Shown: in pieces, positions 25,031-35,651 of the stretch | Layout: each line of letters begins with the position of its first letter | How positions within the stretch are numbered: the stretch's first letter is position 1 | Source of the DNA: Selaginella tamariscina | Taxonomy: Eukaryota; Streptophyta; Lycopodiopsida; Selaginellales; Selaginellaceae | Direction: 5' to 3' | Length of the DNA: 64,000 nucleotides | Assembly: GCA_003024785.1 (NCBI GenBank) | Contig: PUQB01000366.1 | Location: 62,001-126,000 of the forward strand | Made by a program: the position numbers and the translations under genes | Notes under the pieces: model-generated | What the model saw: the letters and a program-made list of their open reading frames with translations, nothing else | What the model was told of the DNA's origin: nothing | The model's database searches: none

Positions 25031-27235
25031 ACCTGTGTGCACAGCCGCCGCCGCCGATTTCACAGCCACCGCCTCTTGAAACCCTAAGAATATACCTAAA
25101 CCCTAAAGGAATTAAATATATATATTAACCCTAATAGAATATTCCTTCTGAGAATATACTTAAACCCTAAAAAGAATAAAATATAGATTCGCCCTAAACG
25201 AATATTCTTTCATTATATTATTAGCGCGTGTGTGCGTGGGTGTATCACATACACCTCAAAAATATAAATCATGCAGGGATTTAACATGTGTGTGTCCATG
25301 AGAGTGTTAAAGTTTCATGTGTATCAATACATACATACACATTGCATATATTAATACACATAATATATACATACACACGTGTATACACACAGACATACAC
25401 ACATATTAGTACATAATATTAGAGAGACCGAGTACATATTATAGATCATGCATGGTGTATATGTTTGAGAGAAGAGAGACAGTACATATTAACATGGATC
25501 ATGCATGGTGTGTATGTATGAGAGAAGATAGAAAGTACACATATATACATACAGAGTACGCACATATACATGCACACGTGTATACACACAGACATACATA
25601 CATATTACATGAGTAAATTCATTGTGTTACATATTAAGGTTTAGGGTTTGCTCCCAACAAGCTTAATATAAATATTACACATGTAAATTCAATGTGTTAC
25701 ATACAGTCACACAGATTGAGTACATATATCATACATGCGTTGAACATGATGTTTTCAATAAAGAAGCAACCTATTTCTTCAGTTTGGTTTAGGGTTGTGC
25801 ATGTGTGTGCATATGTGTTTTTGTAAGTTCTTGTAATGCGTGTGTAAATTTATGATTGTGTTTATATATGTGTGCAAAACAAACATCGAATAATTAAGAA
25901 AATAATATTAATAAACACACTAGGAACATTTTAAATTATACATAATAATATATGATTTTATCTAATATATAGCCATATATAGTTTTAATAATATATATTA
26001 ATTTAATATTGATAAAAAGGTTTAACATTGAAATATTCTTGAAATAATAAGAAATTAATTGAGAAAATCCCATTAATATATACAAATGTAAATTAAGTAC
26101 TCAAATAATTAACTAAATTAATTATCATAATCATGTTTAATATTGGAATATTCTTGGAATAATAAGAAAATAATAAAGAATATCCCATTAATATAAAGAA
26201 GATTAATTACTCAAGTAATTAAGGAAATGATATTAATATATATATTATTAAAACTATATATGACTATATATTAGATAAAATGATGTATTATTATGTATAA
26301 TTTAAAATATGTTCATAGTGTGTATTAATTTAATATTGATAATAAGGTTTAACACATGAATATTCTTGAAATAATAACAAATTAATTGAGAAAATCCCAT
26401 TAATATATACAAATGTAGAATAATTACTGCAATAATTAAGAACAAGACTAATTTAATTATGATAATCAGGTTTAATATTAGAATATTCTTCAAATATTAA
26501 TAAAATATTAAAGAATATCCCATTGATACTAGGAAATGAAAACTAAATACTCGAGTAATTAAGAAAATAATAATAATAAACAGACTATGAATATATTTTA
26601 AATGATACATAATAATATATCAATTTATTTATTGTATAAGTATATATTTAATATATATATATATAATATAAATATACTTGAATACTAAGAATGTAGAATA
26701 TAGTTTAAAATTTTGTAATATTAAACAGCTAGCACCCAATTTAATCTCGCCCCTGAGATGATCACTATGAAGAAAAAAGAAGATCTAAAGAGTGAAAAAT
26801 ACAGAAATGAAGAAACCCTTGCCAGAGAAAGAACCAGATCTGAATTTGAGTGGGAAATTAAATGCATTTTCAAATTTACATGTCAGACCGACAATACATA
26901 TGTCAGAAATTCAAATTTTTTAAAAAGAACAGAAAATAAAATTTAAGATGAGTGACACAAATATCCGACACTCTGACATATATTCTCCAGTTCCAATGAG
27001 TATTTTAAAATTGCATTTAATGTTATTCAAGTGATTCAGGAAAGCACGGCGCCTTCAGTGCTGTTTACAAGTAAGTATTATAAACAAATTTAAAAATACT
27101 TATAAAGATTCACTCTCTTACATTCTTCTTAAAATTACAATTTAGGGGTTTAGGAATGCATTAGGATTATAATATATTCCGTTAGGGATTTATCCCGTTT
27201 AAATATCCTTTTAACTTAATATTCTAGGTTAACCG
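25031..27235. other. AT-rich spacer between the two palindrome arrays
   Basis: ACCCTAA motifs occur at 25078-25170 after a GCCGCCGCCG stretch, which looks like a plant 5' leader or gene start (direction uncertain), but no coding exon could be recognised. Short duplicated phrases such as CACGTGTATACACACAGACA occur at about 25376 and 25573. The rest is AT-rich with an inverted repeat, listed separately. A lysine/glutamate-rich open frame at 26758-26946 is not supported as a gene. Confidence 0.55.
25914..26324. repeat. AT-rich inverted repeat, arms about 95 bp
   Basis: The arm at 25914-26003 recurs as its reverse complement at 26228-26324 with few changes (for example ATATATTAGATAAAAT pairs with ATTTTATCTAATATAT). 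The loop is about 220 bp. A partial third copy of the arm starts near 26577. A direct repeat of about 105 bp (26001-26105 and 26325-26430) follows the arms. It resembles a foldback or MITE-like element, but no transposase is linked to it. Confidence 0.75.
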
Positions 27236-28100
27236 GCCGGCGGGATTAATCCGGCCATTTCTTTTTGGCCCTTCGAAGAGGTGGCGGGATTAATCCCGCC
27301 ACCATTCCCGGGCAATGCTTCTCCGCCACTGAAAAGAGTGGCGGGATTAATCCCGTCGATAACCTTCTCAACTGATGAAGAGTTACCAGAATTTATTAAA
27401 AAGAGTTGTCGGCGGGATTAATCCCGCCAACCATTTTAGGAGGCAGGGAAGGGGTGGCGGGATTAATCTCGCCACTACTTCCCTGTTTTAAAGATTTGGG
27501 GACAGGATTTATCCCGAGATCTCTTTGAAATCATAGTTTTGGAGAGAGTTATGTGTGGGTTTAATCCGCCACCCATTCCCCGTCGTAAGAATTGTGGGCG
27601 GGATTAATCCCGCCTTGGACTCCCTCCGACAAGGAAGAGCCGGCGGGATTAATCCCGCCACCTCTTCCTCCTCGGGGGAGTCCGGCGGGATTATTCCCCG
27701 CCGACTCTCTCCGGCGAGGATGAGTCGGCGGGATTAATCCCGCCGGACTCCCTTCCTCGTCGGAGAGAGTCGGCGGGATTAATCCCGCCGGATCCCCCCG
27801 AGGAGGAAGAGGCGGCGGGATTAATCCCGCCGGCTCTTCCTTGTCGGAGGGAGTCCAAGGCGGGATTAATCCGCCGACTCTCTCCGAAGGGGTTGAGTCG
27901 GCGGCGGATTAATCCCGCCGGACTCCCCCGAGGAGGAAGAGGCGGCGGGATTAATCCCGCCGGCTCTTCCTTGTCGGGGGGAGTCCAAGCGGGATTAATC
28001 CCGCCGACTCTCTCCGAAGGGGTTGAGTCGGCGGCGGATTAATCCCGCCGACCGTTCCTCGTCGGAGGGATTCGTGGGCGGGATTAATCCCGTCCATCAG
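27236..28100. repeat. Palindrome array B (about 17 copies of GGCGGGATTAATCCCGCC)
   Basis: The same 18-bp palindrome as array A, with most steps 41-46 bp (starts near 27598, 27642, 27683, 27727, 27772, 27813, 27859, 27901, 27943, 27989, 28033, 28077). The spacers differ from array A. The block 27600-27870 is a large near-perfect palindrome: spacer 27661-27683 is the reverse complement of 27790-27812, and 27614-27637 of 27833-27858, all centred on about 27736, which is the middle of one 18-bp copy. A direct duplication of about 130 bp follows. The array ends about 110 bp before the transposase-like gene. Confidence 0.95.
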
Positions 28101-28210
28101 TTGTATTAATCAAACATGAGATTATCTCTAAACATAATTATGTATTATTGCATATGCATATTATTAAGTAACCGTAATTCAGATTTCTTAGAAATATTGC
28201 ATAAACAGAT

Positions 28211-31200
28211 ATCATAAATAATACAATTATTTATGTGCAGGACAATATGTTTAATACTGGAGATAAAGTATGTCTTCTTCGGAACAACGAGATAGTTGGC
28301 ACTGGAACTGTGGAAGTTCGAGATAATAATGCATCATGTCACAATATTGCCCAAGGATCTTGTGTGTACGTATGGGTGAACACCATTTACAAGTATGTTG
28401 AGGTTCTGGGAATGGAATTTGAGGAGGTTCTCCTGTATTGTGGAATTTGGATGAAGTCAAGGCTGACACAGAATATGCAGAGTCACAAACAAATAGTAGC
28501 ACGAGTTTTCCAGATGATGGCTTGCCTGCTGTAATGGATGAGGTGATTCTCTTTCTTCGTGAGATTGAAGTCGGAAGAGGCATCATCACAGCTATAAATC
28601 CAATGGAAGCAGTGTCAGAAGAGAAACTAGGGTCCGACTTCGTGGGTGTAGTTGTGACAGAGGTTTCACCTAATGGCACATTGTATCCTGGATCCCTCGT
28701 GAGGTGGCGAACATCTGAATTAAGACGGCAAGATGGTTCAACATATTCTGGGTTGGATTTCAATAATAACAACCCGGAAGAACAACTCATATTTGAAGAG
28801 GTTCCTTGCATTGGTCCTATTGTAAGAAAAAGGCGATTCATGGGTTGTAGATCTTCCCCTGCAAGTTTCAGCAAAGGGTAAAGATGGATCCTACATCTTC
28901 CGAAAGTGTTACGAGCATTTCCACGATTGACTGTTGCAAGAAGAAGTGTTGTCAGATGGCAGACCGGAATGAAATTACCCAATGTAGACATGTCTTTCGT
29001 ATGCTCACCCAAAAGCAAAGGCATGAGTTTGTATATGCTGCACTAACTGGGTGTATTGATGGAATGGCCTCGGACACAGGTTATCAGAGTACATCCATGG
29101 TATTTAATAAGGTGGCCATCTGCTTCAAAGCTTGGTACAGTATATACGGGATCCCAAAGACCACGTTCTACCGTCGGAGGGATGTGGCTAGATGGAGCGC
29201 GAACCTCAGTTCATGGGAACACTGGCTTGGTCAAAACCCGCTCTCACATCATGGCAGCCATAGAGATACTCAAGGCTTTTGTGGAAGCAAATGCAGACAG
29301 GATGCCTCACAAATGCCGAACCACAAATGCAGGGGTCAGGGAAAATCTCAAGGTTTTACCTTCAATCTACACTCAATTGAAACTGGTGAACATGTGAACA
29401 AGTGCCTCAGTTTGATGGGGCTCCAAGCATCTGCACTGGTACCTTCAACAACATATGGAATACTCATTTTAAGGATGTGGAGATTGCAAAACACTCTAGC
29501 TTTTCTAAGTGTGACACTTGTACATCATTGAAGGCTGCAAGGCTTGTGCAAAAACCTTGGTGGAGATCACTACCATTCAAAGGAAGATGGAGGCCCACAT
29601 GATTGCACAACAAACTTGCCGGTCTCAGTACTATGCACACCGCATGCTTTCTGTGTCACGCCCATCAGAGTACCTGTGCTTGATCCATGACAAGATGGAT
29701 CATTCAAAGACCAGCATTCCAAAGCTCTTTGCAACACCAAAGTGCCTTGGAAATGTCATGAAACTTCCGATTTCATTGACAGGTGTGCTAACACATGGAC
29801 ACGGTTGTGAGTCATATGGACACTTTTCACTTCCACATTGGTCAGCGACTCCAATTTCACTATTGGGTCGTTAGCCATGTGTTTCAGAAACCTTGAAGCC
29901 CACTCACAGACAAGTCCTATTAGTGATCTCAAAGTGAAGAAACAACACCTTCAACCTTTACATAATGCTCTCATGAACACATCTGCACTTGAGGCTACTT
30001 GGGAATATGAGAGGCATTGTCAGCAACCTGCACAAAAAACAGATGGCCCTGTTGAGAGTTCAGGTTCAGTGGAGGGATCTAGCTCAAATAGTGTACATGT
30101 GTCCTCAACATCAAATAAGCTTCCTCGTCATTTGCTTTTACAGATGGATAATTGTGCAGGCGAGAACAAAAATAGGTAAATCATTTTACTTAAGGGTTTC
30201 TCAAGCTCATACTTTTATTTTCTAGATATGTGCTAGCATACTTGTCAATGCTTGTTGCCAAAGGTGTGTTTGAAACAATCACGCTCAGTTTCCTTATGGT
30301 TGGTCACACTCATGAAGATATTGATGCGTTCTTCAGCAAGGTCTCCAACTCTACAAAAGGACAAGTGCACTTACCTTACCGCATATGATGAATCTTTTTG
30401 AAAATTGCATCTCCAAAAAAAGTTGTGCTTTGCTTGTGACTGAGGTGCCAGACTTCAAAAAATTTCTCAAGGAGTATATAAAAGAAGGGAGTGATTCTTT
30501 AGTTGGTCACCTTGTGCCGCTACAATTCTTTTTCTCCATACAAGATGGTATACCTATTATGCAGTACAAGTTACGGCCATCAGAGCGGAGTGGTTACCGA
30601 AAGAGGCTTAATGCTCTTCAAAAGTGGAGAGGATGGAAAGCCACTTCTCCCAGAAGGACAACCAGACCCTATTCCATTGAGTGCCCAGCTCAAGGAACAA
30701 GAAGTTATTATTGATGGCATCAAAAAATATGTGGCATGGGTTCAAAAATCGATGCCAAAGAATTCTGATAAGGCAACTGGTTACTCAGAACTATATAAGC
30801 ATGTGGTCAACTATTGGGAGACTGTTGTTCGAGATTGGAAGGGCCTACTGTCACAAGTACAGAATTGCAACACCCTTTTTGGCCTAAAACAAGGTGGCGA
30901 GAGGAGATTGAAATGACATCACTGAGCACAGACGACATAGAAGCCAGTAGTGATGTGGAAGTGCAAACCCACATTTTGTTGGACAAAGGAACCAAAAACC
31001 TAAAGCATACTTTGATTGCTGCAAGGATCTTCAAAAACTAATGATGGTTCTCATTACTTCAGATGCGTCATATAATCAGCCTATTTGGATGGGTCAAATT
31101 ATCGACACACCTGAAGTAATCACAAAAATAGTATTGTTAAGGTTGCATGGTTCAAACCACAAAAAAAGGCAAACATGAGAAGGAGAGCGAAAGATATAAT

Positions 31201-31352
31201 GGATGCTTAGAGAAAAACATGGTCTCCCAATCAAAAAGACCCAGCATGTTTTATAAATGTTAAATCCATTCGATATGGGTGGATGTCAAGAAGCGTTGAT
31301 AAAGTCACGATTAACAAAACTGCAAGGGAATGTATGTTTTCTGAAGCTTAAA
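28211..31352 (+). pseudogene. DUF7869-type transposase-like gene, copy 1
   Basis: Plus-strand pieces in order: an N-terminal part (GDKVCLLRNNEIVGTGTV) starting right after a TGTGCAG acceptor, so an upstream exon is missing or unseen; CCKKKCCQ and IYGIPKTTFYRR (about 28935-29180), the typical start of this family; FSKCDTCTSLKAA (29500-29540); LLQMDNCAGENKNR then, after a GTAAAT-type intron (about 30176-30224), YVLAYLSMLVAKGVFETITL and MVGHTHEDIDAFFSKVS (about 30300-30345); and a C-terminal part ending near 31351. The D...GHTHEDID pattern fits an RNase-H-like DDE core and this family is repeat-like in many eukaryotes, so I read it as a DNA transposase. It needs at least six frame changes or stops to be read through, so it is broken or mis-assembled. 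Immediately upstream is palindrome array B. Confidence 0.65.
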
Positions 31353-32229
31353 GCAATTACAAAATAAATATCATATATTTAATATTCATAATTATTATAA
31401 ACTCTTTAATAATAGTACCAAATTGTATACTTAACTATATAAATTTAAAAAATGATATGGAAGATTGACTATATTATTATAGGATTATATATATATTATT
31501 ACTACTACAAATTTTAATTAATAATGTTATATTTAAATATTAATTATTTAATAACAACATCAATATTTATATAATGTACCTCTTATGCTCTTCCTTAATT
31601 GTTATATTAGGCAATATATTATATAATTTAATACATTCTACTTTTATAATGTTATTAATTTTTGTTCAATGAATGCTATAATTTATTAAAGGGTAGAATA
31701 CAAAATAGAATATTCTAAAGAATATTTCTTTTCAAACATATATTCTAAAGAATATTCCTTTAATATTAGAAAATGCTAATTAAATAGCTAAAATTGCTAA
31801 TTATTAGGAAATGGGACTATAGCCATGCCCATTTTAGTTACAACTTGCATATAAGTCCAACTTCAAATCGATTGGTAACTTTGAATCAACTTACCAACAA
31901 GTCGAACTTCAAATTGCTCGATAGCTTTGGGGTGAACTTACCAACAAGTAGAACTTCAAATCATTTGGTGCTTCGAGTCAGCTTTACCAACAAGTTCGAA
32001 AGTGGAAAATTTTAGTCGTTGGTGCATAGGTTTCTTAATTAGGTCAAAAGTTGATAAGACTATAGTGGCACTGTGCTCTATAAGTCCTCAACTCTTGTTT
32101 GTAATTCTTTATTAGTTAGAGCTGTAGAATTACCGATATGTATCGAAGCAAAGGGGATTAAGACTTGTCATCTTAATCCTAATCACATGAACCATGTGTG
32201 ATTAGGCCAGTAGAGTAGAGCTCAAGGAA
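31353..32229. other. AT-rich spacer with a ~48-bp tandem repeat
   Basis: Mostly AT-rich. At about 31856-32005 a unit containing AACTTCAAAT and CTTACCAACAAG occurs three times. The part from 32040 onward may be the LTR or leader of the copia relic that follows, but no partner LTR was identified. No gene seen. Confidence 0.5.
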
Positions 32230-34596
32230 GAGCTTGGAACTTGTGGCACCTATAGCAACGAAAAGGGCTATTGGGAAGCACGTCACAGGTCAACGGCAAC
32301 AAACGTAGGAGCGGCGATCAAAAACAAGATGTCAAAGAGGCGAATGATGAGCACTTGCAACCGAACAACTATTACATCTAGTTCATAAAGGTGCATGCAT
32401 TTTGGGCAGAGGAAAAGGTTGGTAGTGTGTGATGTGAACAAAGACCAATAGTCACACAAAATGATCCAACCAGCAACAAGATAGAAGCAAGTGGTTATAG
32501 CTCATCTGTTGGGCCAAGAACAGGCTCATGAAGTACATTCCAACTATTGAAGAGGCAGGAACGGCCAAAGAAGCATAGGCAGCATTTGGAGAGCTTTTGT
32601 CATATTTTTACTATGACTCGACCCTTTACTTTGGACGTTGACTGTTGTTACCTACTGTACTATGTTGATGGACCCTAGATGTAGTAGGAAAATAGGCTCG
32701 CTTAGTGCACTTGGGTATCTGGTAATGGTCCGGCCGGGTGTCATTAGGTATTTGCAGGAAACTCTTAAGCGAAGCTAGAACTTACCTTCTAAAAACCCAC
32801 CCCAATTTTGACGTCCCGAATAGGCTGATTGTCTTTGCAGATGAGTTCGGCGTGTTAAGTAGGGTTAGGAACACCCTAAGGTTGACCTAACCCTAGGGTT
32901 CCCTAACCCACGCCCTAAAACCCCCACCCCTTGGGTAGGTTTAGGGGTAGGAGTAAGGGTGAGTTATAGGCTCATATTGCTAATTTATCTAAGGGGCTAG
33001 AATTCAGTGCCAGCCCACTAACACAATAGGAAAAGAGGGGGGGGGCTCCGTCACATAAATAAGGTAAGAGTATACGTAGGAGAGCTCCTGGTTCATGAAT
33101 GATTCGTTGCTCTTCTGTCGGTGCAAGCTTCAGCTTGTGTCGTTAAGGTACAACCCTCTGTTGTGCCGCCGTAACTTCCAAATGCCAGGGGTACGTCCCA
33201 CCTTCGGGGTAGCTTACCCTAACATTGGCGAATCCATGCCTGGGAGGACTTGTCGGAAATGCACGTTCCAAGAGGCAGAGGTTGAGGCTTGTCTCCAGCC
33301 TCCTCCTCCACGTCAAGCTAGGTGTAGCACTCACGGCCAAGCAAGGCACATCCGTGTCCTTATCCAACTGTGAGCGTGGGATTTGTTTGACAGGTTCACG
33401 TTACCTGGTTCCTGAGGGTTCATTGAGGGTTCTAGAGTTGCCATTTAGGAACCACGTTTGTGGTACTTGGTGCAACTCTTGAATCTAAGGGCTATGGCAT
33501 GATAGCCCACATCATGGAAGGCAGTGTCACATGGAGATGTGACACTAGGCTAAACGTCACATGGTACAATGCTCGAGGCACGCCTTTTGGGGTTATGTCA
33601 TGGGCTTGTTGCTAAGGGGTTGGATACTTTAGCAAACAGGCATGCTGTGCTTGCACTAGGGTGCTAAGCCTTGGGCATCCGCTTAAGGAGGTTAGGTTTT
33701 GTAACTAGGTGTGCTTTGGCACACTTGGCTAGGGGAGTGTTCTCCTTGGAATCCAGGGGTTGAACAACCTAAGCTCATTAGCAGAAGCCCTTTTGTAAGG
33801 CACTCGCAAGGTCATGTGCTTAGGGTATCCCAACCTAGCCTTAGAGAGTTTGCTTAGCAGAACACTCGTGTCCGCCTACGCGCACACTCGTGTCCTCACT
33901 AAGTACTAGCCCTAGGTCTAGGTAACTTGGCCACTCAAACCCTTAGGGGTTAGTCGTGGTTCAGGGTACCCCTTGTCGCCCTAAAGGAGTTGTACTCCCG
34001 GATGGGTGATTCCTCAAGGGGTAAGTGATGTGCCTTAGCTCTGTCTAGGGGTATGTGTGGAACACACGTCTCCTTGATGGGGTTAGGGCATGAGCCTGTC
34101 TAGGTCTTCTAGGGCAAAACCCTAAGTCAACTAGGGTTATCCCTCAAGGGTTTTGGGGGCAGACACTCTAGGGAGACTTAGGCTAAACCCTAAGTCAACT
34201 AGGGTTATCCCTCAAGGGTTTTTGGGGTAGACACTCTAGGGAGACTTAAGATAAACCTTAAGTCTCCTGTCCATTGGGCATTAGAGTCTAACCTTAGGGG
34301 TCGTTTGGGGTTGTTCTAGGAAACTTAACGTTGCTCACACAGGGTGATAACGCCAAATGGCCACCTGGTAGCCACGTGTTGGCCCTTTGGGTTAAAACTC
34401 TGACAGCTTTACATCAAAATATTTGGTGCAAAAGTAAAGAACTTTGATAGAGGAGTTGTTGCCCAGCAGCTTGAAGGTATGAAGAAGGTTCTTCCCAAGG
34501 ATGCTATCATAGAAGCCATGCTCATGGGCCTGCCACCCAGCTACAATAATGTCCGGATGATTATTGGTTGTTGTGATGAAGTAAAGTTGATTGGGT
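32230..34596 (+). mobile_element. Ty1/copia gag relic with an inserted block
   Basis: 32230-32590 has gag-like plus-strand text, and 34400-34590 reads VKNFDRGVVAQQLEGMKKVL and AIIEAMLMGLPPSYNNVRMI, a copia-type (UBN2) gag. Between them, 32600-34395, is a less AT-rich block without genes that looks inserted. The matching copia pol lies 23 kb away at 57655-60470 on the same strand, so this may be the front part of one element split by nested insertions. Strongly broken and old. Confidence 0.5.
32600..34395. other. Non-coding block with local duplications
   Basis: No reliable coding sequence. It is richer in G and C than its flanks and repeats CCCTAA/TTAGGG-like words in non-tandem fashion. A segment of about 73 bp (CCTAAGTCAACTAGGGTTAT...) occurs twice in tandem at about 34108-34250. 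It could be an LTR or other non-coding part of a transposable element inserted in the copia relic. Confidence 0.45.
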
Positions 34597-35109
34597 GTTA
34601 GGCACCACTACGTACAAACTAGAGACCCTCACAAAACCACCGACCTCCCCCGAGTTGTCTCTAGTCCACATGTTGCTCTCCAAAAGGCTTCCCATATTAG
34701 GGTGTCCTCATTCTCTTAGATCTAGGTATAGCTCTTTAGGAATATTCTAGATTATATTTTTTGGGAATATTCTTTGATTTGTTTACGGGTCGTAACAATC
34801 CTCCCCATTAGCAAGTCCTTGTCCTCAAGAGCAGTATAACTTACTCAACTGGTCCTGTATCATTAGCCTTGTACATCCACAAAGAATCTACCCGGGATTC
34901 GTTCCTTGTGAGTACTCTCTTTAACTGGCTAACATGAAACACTGGGTGCACCCTCACTCCTTCTGGCAGCCATACCACCTTATCGATATACCACCTTATC
35001 GATACGCTCCAGAATCTCATAAGGACCTAAGTACATGGGAGACAACTTATCATTATGTCCTTTCCGTAAGGTCACAACAGTGTTCCGCCTTACATGTGTG
35101 GCAAATACC
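34597..35109 (-). mobile_element. Old Ty3/gypsy relic: LTR and integrase end
   Basis: 34597-34797 has LTR-like ends (TGTTAGGCAC at the left, GGGTCGTAACA at the right; on the minus strand TGTTACGACCC...AACA), followed by a purine-rich tract on the minus strand. 34800-35109, minus strand, reads GVRVHPVFHVSQLK and similar text, the usual end of a gypsy integrase. The chromovirus at 35110 cuts it. Its gag probably lies at 41908-43900. Dead and old. Confidence 0.55.
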
Positions 35110-35651
35110 TGTCACGACCCGATACAGAATCCAGGATTCCGAACACAGGATTCGGTTTGTAGGATATTCCTACAGGATATGCCACAGGATATGCCTAGAG
35201 GATAAGAGACATGTGGACTCATCTTAGCCTCTGCATGCATGCAATCACTTTTTGCATGCATGCAATCACTTTTGCATGCATGCAACCACTTTTGCACTCA
35301 TGCCTAGATTAGCTCTTGGAGTTGTGAGCATAAAAGCTCCGACCTAATTGTTGTACAATCAGTTACTATCAACACCAGTCTTACTACGATCAATCTCGTC
35401 TTGTCTTGTTTTGTCTTGTTTCCTGTCCTGTTCCTGTCTCGCTCCTGTTTCCTGTCCTCTCCTGGATCCTGTCCTGCTCCGGATCTGTCCTTTCCTGTCT
35501 TGCTCCCGGATCCTATCCTGATCCTGTCTTGCTCCTAGATCCGTCCTGTTCCTATTCCTAGTTCCTGTCCTGCTCTCGGTCCTGTTCCTGAGTCAAGCCT
35601 TCCTGTCCTTGGAATCCTGTTCCTTCCTGGTTCCTGGATCGTGGCTTGACA
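35110..35651 (+). repeat. 5' LTR of chromovirus copy 1
   Basis: 542 bp, beginning TGTCACGACCCGATACAGAA and ending CGTGGCTTGACA. It contains short repeats of GCATGCATGCAA and a pyrimidine-rich stretch made of TCCTG words whose copy number varies between LTRs. Confidence 0.88.

Noticed and set aside
23838-25087. Many open frames of HTHTHT, IYIYIY or VCVCVC type
   Set aside because: They are translations of microsatellites.
25070-25180. A gene start from ACCCTAA leader motifs and GCCGCC stretch
   Set aside because: No coding exon with a recognisable protein follows in either direction; kept only as a remark.
26758-26946. Lysine/glutamate-rich 62-residue plus-strand frame
   Set aside because: Short, no family, AT-rich surroundings, no splice or expression evidence.
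32840-34300. Interstitial telomere from TTAGGG/CCCTAA words
   Set aside because: Words are scattered and of mixed orientation, with no tandem CCCTAAA or TTAGGG run.
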